Part shown: in pieces, positions 8,819 through 16,950 of the stretch
Layout: each line of letters begins with the position of its first letter
How positions within the stretch are numbered: position 1 is the stretch's first letter
Source of the DNA: Roseibium sp. MMSF_3412
GTDB taxonomy: Bacteria > Pseudomonadota > Alphaproteobacteria > Rhizobiales > Stappiaceae
Assembly (NCBI RefSeq): GCF_030733265.1
Contig: NZ_JASHJI010000010.1
Location: forward strand, 62,001-126,000
Direction of reading: 5' to 3'
Length of the DNA stretch: 64,000 bases
The notes under the pieces: model-generated
Told to the model about the DNA's origin: nothing
Databases searched by the model: none
What the model saw: only the letters and a program-made list of their open reading frames with translations
Position numbers and translations under genes: made by a program

Positions 8819-9703
8819 TTATCGCCGGAAACTGGCTCCGCCGCCGACAGCCAGCTGCGGCCCAGCAGGCGTTCCTGTGGCTGCCTGAACAGCCTGCTTC
8901 TTCTGGAACAGGCCCCGTTTTCCGGGCACCGGCTTGAAGGCGTCGGTCAGACCGACCACCGTTTCAGCCGCCCCAAGGACGAGATAGCCGTCATCGGGAA
9001 GTGTGCGGGAAAGCCGGCCGAGAATTTCGGACTTCGTCGCCTGATCGAAATAGATCAGGACGTTGCGGCAGAACACGATGTCGAATTCGCCAAGATGCGT
9101 GAAGCTCTCAAGCAGGTTCAACTGCTTCCATTCGATCATCGCCCGCATTCCGGCGTTGATCTGCCACATGTCGCCCTTCTGGTCGAAATACTTGAGCAGC
9201 ATCTGGATCGGCAGGCCGCGCTGGACTTCGAACTGGCTGTAAAGACCGGTCTTGGCCTTTTCAAGCACTTCCTGGGAAAGGTCTGTTCCCAGAACCCGCG
9301 TGCGCCAACCCGGCATCTTGGATGCTTCTTCCTTGAGGCAGATCCCGAGCGAATAGGGTTCCTGTCCGGTCGACGCCGCCGCGCACCAGATCTTCAGCTG
9401 TCTGCGTGTACTGCGCGCTTCCAGAAGAGCCGGAAGCATCGTGTCCTTGAAGTGGTCAAACGGCGTCTTGTCGCGAAAGAAGAACGACTCGTTGGTCGTC
9501 ATCGCTTCGATGACTTCCGTTTCAAGCGCCCTGTTGCCACCGCGCTGCAAGGTCTGGATCACCGCGCTCAGTGTCTCCAGCTTTGAGCTCCGGGCGATCG
9601 GCTGCAGCCGGCTTTCGACAAGATACTGCTTGTCATTGGACAGCACCAGACCAGAACGCGTCTTGAGAAACGTCTTGAGGAATTCGAACTCGCCGGGAGT
9701 CAT
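8819..9703 (-). CDS. cheR: chemotaxis protein methyltransferase CheR
   Basis: A 294-residue SAM-dependent glutamate methyltransferase that methylates chemoreceptors. The N-terminal helical domain (about 1-75) is followed by the Rossmann domain. The conserved NESFFFRD lies near residue 92, the SAM motif IWCAAASTGQEPYS near 125, and FDIVFCRNVLIYFD near 210. The start at 9703 forms an ATGA overlap with the cheB stop, which implies translational coupling, and it removes an upstream extension that runs into cheB. It is the last gene of cheA-cheW-cheY-cheB-cheR. The tail after about residue 265 is low-complexity and Gly-rich. Confidence 0.93.
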   Translation of the reverse strand: MTPGEFEFLKTFLKTRSGLVLSNDKQYLVESRLQPIARSSKLETLSAVIQTLQRGGNRALETEVIEAMTTNESFFFRDKTPFDHFKDTMLPALLEARSTRRQLKIWCAAASTGQEPYSLGICLKEEASKMPGWRTRVLGTDLSQEVLEKAKTGLYSQFEVQRGLPIQMLLKYFDQKGDMWQINAGMRAMIEWKQLNLLESFTHLGEFDIVFCRNVLIYFDQATKSEILGRLSRTLPDDGYLVLGAAETVVGLTDAFKPVPGKRGLFQKKQAVQAATGTPAGPQLAVGGGASFRR

Positions 9704-10920
9704 CGTGTATTCCCCTTCAATACGCGTGAAACTTTCGGGCCAATCTGGTTCAGCGGCAGGATTTCGCAGCACATGCCGGTCGCCGCGGCAGCGCCCGGCA
9801 TCCCCCAGACAACACTTGTCGCCTCGTCCTGCGTGATGATACTGCCGCCGCCGGACGCGATGGTTTTCACCCCGTCCGCGCCGTCATGTCCCATTCCGGT
9901 CAGGACAACGGCAAGGCTTGCCGAGCCATAGACCTTGGCAACACTGTCGAAAAGCGGATCGACGGCCGGTTTGCAGAAATTCACCGGAGGGCCGTCTGTC
10001 AGTCGTATTTTGACTGCCCCGCCATCCTTCTCGATGATCATGTGCTTGCCGCCTGGTGCAACATAGATGTTGCCAGGCTTGAGCGTCTCGCCGTCCTCAC
10101 CTTCCTTGGAAGGCCTGAGAGCGGCTTTGCCGAGATGCTCGGCAAGGATCGACGTGAAAGTCGGGGGCATGTGCTGTGTGATAACGACAGGAACGTCGTT
10201 TATCGCGGTGCCGACTTCCTTCATCATCTCCTGTAGCGCCTGCGGACCGCCGGTGGATGATCCGATCGTCAGAATACGCGGGCGCGCCGAGGAATACGGC
10301 CGTGTCTTGAATTTCGGCGCAGCTGCAGCGGCAGCAGGTTGGGCAGCACCGCGGAAACTGGCGCGCGTATCGGTCGCCGGCCGCGCGGAAACTGGCCTGA
10401 CCGGCTGAGTGGTCTTTCCAGCCCGTGTTTCTGCGCGCATGGTTCTCGCCGGGCCGCGCATGCGGATTGCGCGCGCTCCAAGCGCTTTGACCTTGTCGAT
10501 CAACTCTCGGCGAAAATCGACCGATGTTGTGACTTCCGAATTCGATTCAGGCTTCGGAACGTAATCTGCCGCGCCGAGCGACAGCGCCTTCAGGCTGATT
10601 TCGGCATTTCGCCTGGTGAGCGTCGACGCCATGATGACAACAAGGTCGCGCTTCTTGGCCAGCATCAGCGGCAGCGCCGTCATGCCGTCCATTTCCGGCA
10701 TCTCGATGTCCAGAACAACGACGTCCGGATTGCTTTTTTCAATATCGTCCACGGCAAGCTTGCCGTTCCGATGAGAACCCACGACTTTCAAGCCCTTGTC
10801 ATCACCGAGCCAACGGGTCAGAAGACCGCGAATAACGACGGCGTCGTCGACAACCATGACTTTGATAGGGTCACTGCCGGGGTTAGCGCCCACAGGAGCA
10901 CTTCTCTGCGCTAATGCCAT
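9700..10920 (-). CDS. cheB: protein-glutamate methylesterase/response regulator CheB
   Basis: A 406-residue protein. The receiver domain (about 18-135) has phosphorylatable D71 in VVVLDIEMPEMDG. A long Ala/Arg/Pro-rich linker covers about 145-205. The C-terminal methylesterase domain carries all three catalytic motifs: Ser in TIGSSTGGP, His in ITQHMPP and Asp in LTGMGHDGADG. CheB removes methyl groups from, and deamidates, chemoreceptors when phosphorylated by CheA, which gives adaptation opposite to CheR. The linker is longer than in enteric CheB. The gene overlaps cheR by four bases and follows cheY after 21 bases. Confidence 0.95.
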   Translation of the reverse strand: MALAQRSAPVGANPGSDPIKVMVVDDAVVIRGLLTRWLGDDKGLKVVGSHRNGKLAVDDIEKSNPDVVVLDIEMPEMDGMTALPLMLAKKRDLVVIMASTLTRRNAEISLKALSLGAADYVPKPESNSEVTTSVDFRRELIDKVKALGARAIRMRGPARTMRAETRAGKTTQPVRPVSARPATDTRASFRGAAQPAAAAAAPKFKTRPYSSARPRILTIGSSTGGPQALQEMMKEVGTAINDVPVVITQHMPPTFTSILAEHLGKAALRPSKEGEDGETLKPGNIYVAPGGKHMIIEKDGGAVKIRLTDGPPVNFCKPAVDPLFDSVAKVYGSASLAVVLTGMGHDGADGVKTIASGGGSIITQDEATSVVWGMPGAAAATGMCCEILPLNQIGPKVSRVLKGNTR

Positions 10921-10941
10921 AAAGACTGCCCAAACTCGAAA

Positions 10942-11307
10942 CTAGATAAGACCGACTTCCTGAAACTTGGCTTCGACGATTTCCCTGTCGAACGGCTTCA
11001 TGATGTACTCGTTTGCCCCTGCACGAATAGCGCGGGCAATATGCGCGACGTCGTTTTCGGTCGTGCAGAAAACAACCACGGGATTTTCGCCACCTTCTTC
11101 CGTCCGCAGACTTGTCAGGAACTCCAGTCCGTCCATGACGGGCATGTTCCAGTCCAGCAGGATCGCGTCCGGCATTGTCTTGCGGCAGGCGTCGAGCGCT
11201 TGTTGCCCGTCTTCCGCTTCTTCGATTTCGAAGTTCATGTCTTCGAGAATCCGGCGGGCCACTTTACGGATGACACTCGAGTCATCAACGACGAGGCACT
11301 GTTTCAT
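10942..11307 (-). CDS. cheY: chemotaxis response regulator CheY
   Basis: A 121-residue single receiver domain with acidic residues D8-D9, phospho-acceptor D52 in AILLDWNMPVMDG, and a conserved Lys in YIMKPFDREIVE. Size and the single-domain form fit CheY, the diffusible output that binds the flagellar motor switch. The ATG at 11307 is preferred to a GTG one codon upstream because the AGGTG ribosome site would otherwise be consumed. It sits between cheW and cheB in the operon. Alphaproteobacteria often have several CheY proteins, so this one may act on the motor or as a phosphate sink. Confidence 0.93.
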   Translation of the reverse strand: MKQCLVVDDSSVIRKVARRILEDMNFEIEEAEDGQQALDACRKTMPDAILLDWNMPVMDGLEFLTSLRTEEGGENPVVVFCTTENDVAHIARAIRAGANEYIMKPFDREIVEAKFQEVGLI

Positions 11308-11340
11308 CACCTGTTACTCCACTCGTGGGCCATTGGCCCG

Positions 11341-11838
11341 TTACGCTGCTGCCATCGGTTCGGTAAACATTGCACCCAGCAGACGGTCGACATCCAGAAT
11401 GACCATCAGCTGTCCGTCGAGACGGTGCACACCGCCCGAGATTTCCGCCCACCGGCGATCCAGGTTCGACGGGTTCGATTCCGCCGAGGCGGCCGGAAGA
11501 TTCAAAACCTCTCCGACCGTATCGATCACGAGCCCATAGCTTTCATGCTTGTACTCGATGCCGACCGCCATCATCTGCTCGTCTTCGAGCGGAGGCAGGT
11601 GCAGCCGGCGACGCATGTTGATTGCAGTGACGATGCGGCCACGCAGGTTGAGAACCCCCTGCACCTCCGGCGCCGACATTGGCACGCGCGTCACGCTCTC
11701 CGGCACGAAAACGTCATGTACCTGGGAGATCGGCAGCCCGAACAGCTGTCCGCCGATCACCACGGTCACATACTGGATCATGTCGCTTGCGGCGTTTTCA
11801 TCCGCGTCCGCATTGAGTTTGTGTTCCAGCACACTCAT
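11341..11838 (-). CDS. cheW: chemotaxis coupling protein CheW
   Basis: A 165-residue CheW-domain protein (IQYVTVVIGGQLFGLPISQV, GVLNLRGRIVTAINMRRRL and VLDVDRLLG near the end). CheW links chemoreceptors to the CheA kinase in the signalling array. About 20 N-terminal residues precede the domain. The start overlaps the cheA stop by four bases (ATGA), so translation of the two is coupled. Length and motifs are complete. cheY follows after about 30 bases. Confidence 0.94.
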   Translation of the reverse strand: MSVLEHKLNADADENAASDMIQYVTVVIGGQLFGLPISQVHDVFVPESVTRVPMSAPEVQGVLNLRGRIVTAINMRRRLHLPPLEDEQMMAVGIEYKHESYGLVIDTVGEVLNLPAASAESNPSNLDRRWAEISGGVHRLDGQLMVILDVDRLLGAMFTEPMAAA

Positions 11839-14633
11839 GCTGCTACTCCCAATTCATTGGAGAAGACATCTTTCAGGGCGGCGATCAGCCCGGGGCGGTC
11901 GAATTTCGCAACGTAGTCGTCAAAGCCTGCCTGGCGGCCACGTTCGATCGAAGCCGGCGTCACCAGCGATGAAAGCGCGAGCATCGGCATGTTGCGGAAG
12001 CGCGGATCGCGGCGCAGGGATTCGCAGAACTCGAAACCGTTGATTTCAGGCATCTCGATATCGCTGACGATCGCGTGGAACTTGTCGCCGTTTTCCAGAA
12101 GCTCGAACGCCTGCTGAGGTCCGGTGCATGTTGTCACATCATATCCGGCCGCTTTCAGGACGGGTGTCAGCATGTTGCGGAAAAACGAACTGTCGTCCAC
12201 GAAGAGTACTTTCTTCGTCAGCGCTTCGATATCCATCTCCTTGCGCATGAACCAGTCTTCGAAGGCCTGCGGGAGGTAATAGCCCAGATCGATAATCTCG
12301 GTCGCGCGTTCCTTGACGACCGCCGATCCGAGAATACCGGGACGTTCCGATCCGACTTCGATGTTCATGCGGTCTTCGACGATATCGACGATCTCGTCGA
12401 CGACCAGACCCATGGACCTGCCGGCATCGGAGAAGACCAGCATCGGCTGCGTGCCTTCCGTCTTGTGGCAATCGCCTTCGTTGACATAGACCAGCGGCAT
12501 GAGCGCGCCGCGGTACTGCACGAGGTCGCGGCCGTTGGAACGCTCGATCTTCGAGACCTCGAATTCCTCGAGACGCGTGACTAGCGACAGCGGCACCGCC
12601 TTCGGCTCCGGGGCACCCGCGCGGAACAGCAGCAGCGAGATAGACGTCTGACCGGACATGGACCTTCTCTGCAGGTCGTCCTGCTCCTCTTCTTCCGACT
12701 CGGCGACCGAGCTCGATGCGTGGCTCGCCATCGCGCCGGCGATACCGTTCGGATCGATGATCATGATAACCGAACCGTCGCCCAGAATGGTGTTTCCGGA
12801 GAACATGTTGAGGTTGCGGAGCATGGTCGACATCGGTTTGACGACGATTTCCTCCGTGTGGAAGACACCGTCCACGACCACGCCGAATGTCTGGCTTCCG
12901 ACCTGCATGACAACGATGAAACCGTTGTCCTCGTCGATCGCCTTGTCGGCGTCCTCGCCTTCATAAATTCCCAGAAGCTGCGACAGATGCACCAATGGCA
13001 GCAGCTTGTTGCGCAGGCGCAGGACCGGCGTGTCCTTGATCCGCTCGATCCGGTGCTCCGAATTGGTCTGGACGCGCACGAGTTCCACGACCGAGAGCTG
13101 CGGGATGGCGAAACGGTCACCGCCTGCCTCGACGATCAGTGTGGAGACAATCGCCAGGGTCAGCGGGATCTTGATGATGAAGCTGGAGCCCTTGCCGGTC
13201 GCCGACCGCAGATCGACGGTACCGCCGATCAGTTCGATATTGTTCCGCACCACGTCCATGCCGACGCCGCGTCCAGAGACGCTGGTGACCTCGGCTGCGG
13301 TGGAGAAGCCCGCGTGGAAGATGAACTTGTGGATCTGGCTGTCCGTCATCTTCTCGACTTCGGATTCCGAGGCCAGTCCCCGTTCCAGAACCTTGGCCTT
13401 CACGCGATCAACGTCGATGCCCTTACCGTCGTCGCGGACTTCGATGATGATATGCCCGCCTTCATGATAAGCGGCCAGCGTGATGATACCCTTCTCGGGC
13501 TTGCCGGCGGCGCGCCGCTCCTCAGGGCGTTCCAGACCGTGGTCGGCCGAGTTGCGCACCATGTGGGTCAGGGGATCCTTGATCATTTCAAGGACCTGAC
13601 GGTCAAGTTCGGTATCGGCGCCGATCATTTCCAGGTCGATCGGCTTTTCGAGTTCCTGGCTCAGGTCGCGCACAATACGCGGCAGTTTCTGCCAGGCGTT
13701 GCCGATCGGCTGCATCCGTGTCGCCATGACACCTTCCTGCAGTTCGGCAGTTACATTGGACAGGCGCTGCAGCGGCACCTTGAATTCGCTGTCTTCGTGA
13801 CGGCGCACGATTTCAAGAAGCTGGTTGCGGGTCAGCACAAGCTCCGAGACCATCGTCATCAGATGCTCAAGCGTATCGACTGCAACGCGGATACTCTGGT
13901 TGGAAACCCCGCCACCGGCAGCTTTCTTTTCGCCGCCTTCACCGCCGGCCTTTTTCGCAGCCTCAGCCTTTTTCGGTTGTTCCTTGGTTTCCGCCTTGGC
14001 GGCAGCGGGCGCTGGTGCAGGCTCTTCTGCCTCTTCGGGCGCTTCTTCGGCCTCAACGACTTCCGCTTCGGCCACCTCGACTTCGATCTCGGTTTCCTGG
14101 AAAGCACGTTCAAGCTCATCGAGGGAAACTTCGCCAGGCCTCAGCGGGCGTTCAAGCGTCTGATCGGTCGCCTCTTCCGCAGCCGGTTCCTCGGCTTCCG
14201 CTTCCTGTGGAGCCGCTTCGGCTTCCTCTACGGTCTCACCGGCCATCGCGGCATCCGCCTTGGCAGACATATCCTCGAGCTTTCCGATGAGTTCGCTGTC
14301 GTCACCTTGCGGCTCTTCGCCCTCGGCAGCTTCCAGGTCGCCCAGAATGTCCTTGATCTGGTCGATCGATATCAGGATCAGGGAGACAGCTTCCTGCGTG
14401 ACCGGTGCGCCGTCGCGAAACTTGCCCATGAGCGTTTCCGCCGCATGCGCAATACCTTCAAGCCGGGGAAGGCCCAGGAATCCGCAGGTGCCTTTAATCG
14501 TATGCACCAGACGGAAAATGTTATCCAAAATTGTTGCGTTGTTGGGTTCCTGCTCGAATTTCACGAGCTCTACGTCAACAACATCGAGACTCTCGTTCGT
14601 CTCGGTAATAAATTCCCTGAGGAGGTCGTCCAT
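11835..14633 (-). CDS. cheA: hybrid chemotaxis histidine kinase CheA with C-terminal receiver domain
   Basis: A 932-residue kinase. The HPt domain (about 1-105) has the phospho-accepting H44 in RLVHTIKGTCGF. An acidic Ala/Glu linker (about 110-245) stands where the CheY-binding P2 domain normally lies. The dimerisation helices, the ATPase domain (N-box HMVRNSADHGLERP, G-boxes DDGKGIDVDR and SGRGVGMDVV) and a first CheW-like domain (about 505-640) follow. There is then a second CheW-like domain (about 665-795) and a receiver domain (about 808-932) with VSDIEMPEINGFEF. CheA autophosphorylates at the command of chemoreceptors and passes phosphate to CheY and CheB. The extra CheW and receiver modules make it a hybrid form, as seen in other alphaproteobacterial che systems. 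It is the first gene of the operon. Confidence 0.95.
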   Translation of the reverse strand: MDDLLREFITETNESLDVVDVELVKFEQEPNNATILDNIFRLVHTIKGTCGFLGLPRLEGIAHAAETLMGKFRDGAPVTQEAVSLILISIDQIKDILGDLEAAEGEEPQGDDSELIGKLEDMSAKADAAMAGETVEEAEAAPQEAEAEEPAAEEATDQTLERPLRPGEVSLDELERAFQETEIEVEVAEAEVVEAEEAPEEAEEPAPAPAAAKAETKEQPKKAEAAKKAGGEGGEKKAAGGGVSNQSIRVAVDTLEHLMTMVSELVLTRNQLLEIVRRHEDSEFKVPLQRLSNVTAELQEGVMATRMQPIGNAWQKLPRIVRDLSQELEKPIDLEMIGADTELDRQVLEMIKDPLTHMVRNSADHGLERPEERRAAGKPEKGIITLAAYHEGGHIIIEVRDDGKGIDVDRVKAKVLERGLASESEVEKMTDSQIHKFIFHAGFSTAAEVTSVSGRGVGMDVVRNNIELIGGTVDLRSATGKGSSFIIKIPLTLAIVSTLIVEAGGDRFAIPQLSVVELVRVQTNSEHRIERIKDTPVLRLRNKLLPLVHLSQLLGIYEGEDADKAIDEDNGFIVVMQVGSQTFGVVVDGVFHTEEIVVKPMSTMLRNLNMFSGNTILGDGSVIMIIDPNGIAGAMASHASSSVAESEEEEQDDLQRRSMSGQTSISLLLFRAGAPEPKAVPLSLVTRLEEFEVSKIERSNGRDLVQYRGALMPLVYVNEGDCHKTEGTQPMLVFSDAGRSMGLVVDEIVDIVEDRMNIEVGSERPGILGSAVVKERATEIIDLGYYLPQAFEDWFMRKEMDIEALTKKVLFVDDSSFFRNMLTPVLKAAGYDVTTCTGPQQAFELLENGDKFHAIVSDIEMPEINGFEFCESLRRDPRFRNMPMLALSSLVTPASIERGRQAGFDDYVAKFDRPGLIAALKDVFSNELGVAA

Positions 14634-14766
14634 GGCCTGCTCTCACCCGACTTGTTACTGGTTCCGCATCCTTAAACGGATGTCTGGACCGAAAAGTCCA
14701 TGAGAGTAGGTTGACGGCAAAGAGTTAAGATACGCTGAAACGAGCGGACACTTTTATCGAAGTGTA

Positions 14767-15411
14767 TCAGACCTTTGGAAGGGCCGTGATTTTTACCAAT
14801 TCTTCTTGTTTATCTATTGTTAATACCATGTTGGATTCACGCGCCAGAAGCAAAGTGTAGATCGGCTGAACCGAGTGTGCATCGATGCGCTCCGGTTCCT
14901 CTCCGTCCAGCGTTTCCTTCATTCCAAGCGGGATACGCGGATTAAGTCCGCTGGCATGCAAGGTGAAGGATGGCGATTGCGGATCCCCTTCCATATCCAC
15001 CTTGATTTCACCGCCGCGCGGCACGCACTGATTGGCAATGAGAATGAGGTTAAGCAAGAGTTTAACGTAATTTTTCGGCATCAGATGCCGGGAAACTTGC
15101 CAAACTAGATCGGATTTTTCGTTTTCCATAAAGCCTGTGGCAACAACTTGGGCGTCACCCAGGTCAATCTCCGCCCCCGCGGAGCCGGCCGCGCCGAATG
15201 CCAGGCGCGCGAACTGAAGTTTCGCCGATGCCTGCCGCGCACTCTTTCGAATGAGGTCCATCGCGAAATCGCGCATGTCTTCGGAGCCTTCTTCGTCGAG
15301 GACTTCAAGACCGTTCGTTATCGCACCCACCGGGCTGATGATGTCGTGACACACGCGGCTGGCAACCAGGGCGGCTAGGTCCAGGGAGGAAAGCTCTTTA
15401 AGTGCTGACAT
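14767..15411 (-). CDS. chpT: histidine phosphotransferase ChpT
   Basis: A 214-residue protein that resembles a degenerate histidine kinase. The phospho-accepting His (residue 22) is in SRVCHDIISPVGAITNGLE, the ChpT signature. The C-terminal part resembles an ATPase fold (KLLLNLILIANQCVPRGGEI) but lacks the ATP-binding glycine boxes. ChpT receives phosphate from the hybrid kinase CckA and hands it to CtrA and CpdR. It lies about 130 bases before the start of cheA on the same strand, and about 9 kb from ctrA. CckA and CpdR are not in this window. Confidence 0.92.
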   Translation of the reverse strand: MSALKELSSLDLAALVASRVCHDIISPVGAITNGLEVLDEEGSEDMRDFAMDLIRKSARQASAKLQFARLAFGAAGSAGAEIDLGDAQVVATGFMENEKSDLVWQVSRHLMPKNYVKLLLNLILIANQCVPRGGEIKVDMEGDPQSPSFTLHASGLNPRIPLGMKETLDGEEPERIDAHSVQPIYTLLLARESNMVLTIDKQEELVKITALPKV

Positions 15412-15607
15412 GACGTTGTAAGGCTCTTTTGAAAGGGTCTAAGCGAAAATCTGATTCGCGTTGCGTTGCGCAAGGGTTACACATCCTCAAAGCCGCTGCC
15501 AAGACAACGCCGCTGCCCAGACCGAATCATCCAGATGAAAGTTGCCTGTTTCGCGGATTTCAGCGGTTGAGACAAGATTCGAGCAACCTTAAGGCGATCG
15601 AAAAGAC

Positions 15608-16093
15608 CTAAAGCGCAGGCGTGCAGCCGGCGCTGCGCGCGTTGGATTGCGCGTCCTTGGCAAGCTGGGCGCCGTTGATCACAAATAAGAAGCGATTTAC
15701 GACGGAATGGAAAAAGACGAGCCGCCCCTCCACAACAGCGTAAATGAATGGATTTCCTGCGGTGGCAAAGCCTTCTGACAGTGCATAGCCGCCGCAACCT
15801 GCAAACATGGGCGCATAGGTTTCCGGATTGCGTTCAAAGGCGGCCATGTTGCCTTCATTCACGAAGATCCACTCCGCCCCTCCCCACGCAAGCTCATTTT
15901 GCCTGTCACCCTTGCGCGGACGTCCGTCAACAAAGTAGCTGACCGGGTCGTGCCCGCCGATGGCGTATCCGGTAATCGGGTCGGGCACGAAAAGTTGGGG
16001 ACGCGCGGCAACTTCATAGGCGAAAGCCCCCAGAAGGGTGCTCATTGAAATGGAAAGACATATCCATGTCTTTTTTTCAGGCCAGCTTTTCAT
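15608..16093 (-). CDS. YHS domain-containing exported protein
   Basis: A 161-residue protein with an N-terminal hydrophobic stretch (ICLSISMSTLLGAFAYEVA) that could be a signal peptide or anchor. The YHS-type core follows: GYAIGGHDPVSYFVDGRPRK, then EWIFVNEGNMAAFERNPETY and APMFAGCGGYALSEGF. This pattern is typical of small periplasmic YHS proteins, thought to bind a metal, though the exact ligand and role are unknown. The start at 16093 has no good ribosome site, so the true start could be slightly downstream. The gene is divergent from eipA. Confidence 0.75.
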   Translation of the reverse strand: MKSWPEKKTWICLSISMSTLLGAFAYEVAARPQLFVPDPITGYAIGGHDPVSYFVDGRPRKGDRQNELAWGGAEWIFVNEGNMAAFERNPETYAPMFAGCGGYALSEGFATAGNPFIYAVVEGRLVFFHSVVNRFLFVINGAQLAKDAQSNARSAGCTPAL

Positions 16094-16218
16094 CGATTCG
16101 GCTATGTAGTGTACCGAGGCTTGCGCGAATCAGTTTGATTCTATTGCGATCCAGCGTACGGGCTGAGGCACTTCAAGACAATGCGCCTCATCCGGCAGAT
16201 GATGAGGAGTCCCAATTA

Positions 16219-16824
16219 ATGGCAACAAGAGACTGGCAAGTGGCATCCCTGTTGAAAGCTGTGTTTCTGTGCTTTTGTCTGATTGCCGTTCCGAGCTTCG
16301 CCCTGGCTCAAACATCCGGTGCGGAACCGATCGACAGCGCCCAGACCTACGACGAAGACGAGATCCTGAAGACAGGCCACGAGTTCTTCGGCTCGGTCTC
16401 CGGCGGACTTGCCTCCGTCATTGAACGCGCCTTTTCCAGATACGGCGAACCGAACGGCTACATCCTCGGCGAAGAGGGATCGGGAGCATTTGTCGCCGGT
16501 GCCCGGTATGGCGAGGGCCACCTCTATACGCGCAATGCCGGCAACCATAAGGTCTTCTGGCAGGGTCCGTCGCTTGGATGGGACTTCGGCGCCGACGGCG
16601 CGCGCGTCATGATGCTCGTCTACAAGCTTCCAAGCGTGGATTCCATTTACGACCGGTTCGCCGGCGTCAACGGGTCCGCCTATCTGGTCGGCGGAGCCGG
16701 CATGACCGTGCTCCTGAGAAACGAGACCATTCTTGTTCCCGTGAAAGCGGGCGTCGGAGCACGTCTCGGCCTGAACATGGGTTACCTGAAGTTCACACCG
16801 AAACCGACCTGGAATCCGTTCTGA
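16219..16824 (+). CDS. eipA: EipA family (DUF1134) periplasmic envelope-integrity protein
   Basis: A 201-residue protein with a clear signal peptide (hydrophobic LLKAVFLCFCLIAVPSFALA, cleavage after ALA). The mature DUF1134 domain includes EFFGSVSGGLASVIERAFSR, GPSLGWDFGADGARVMMLVY and the C-terminal LGLNMGYLKFTPKPTWNPF. In Brucella the DUF1134 protein EipA is periplasmic and supports envelope stress resistance and virulence. That is the basis for the symbol. The start at 16219 has an AGGAG ribosome site 8-9 bases upstream. It is monocistronic or co-transcribed with the coiled-coil gene 126 bases downstream. Confidence 0.85.
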   Translation: MATRDWQVASLLKAVFLCFCLIAVPSFALAQTSGAEPIDSAQTYDEDEILKTGHEFFGSVSGGLASVIERAFSRYGEPNGYILGEEGSGAFVAGARYGEGHLYTRNAGNHKVFWQGPSLGWDFGADGARVMMLVYKLPSVDSIYDRFAGVNGSAYLVGGAGMTVLLRNETILVPVKAGVGARLGLNMGYLKFTPKPTWNPF

Positions 16825-16950
16825 CGAAACGGATTCGTCAATATGCACAGGCGGGAAGTTGATCTTGCCAAAGTCTGTCGGCTCTTGGCGAAACGGTCTG
16901 TGTCGTCTAATGATTGAATATGAAATTGGGAGAACCACCGGGAACCCGAC

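Noticed and set aside
12720..14675. A 651-codon open frame on the plus strand opposite cheA
   Set aside because: It lies entirely antisense to a well-supported cheA, has no family character, and is explained by the codon bias of the GC-rich gene on the other strand.
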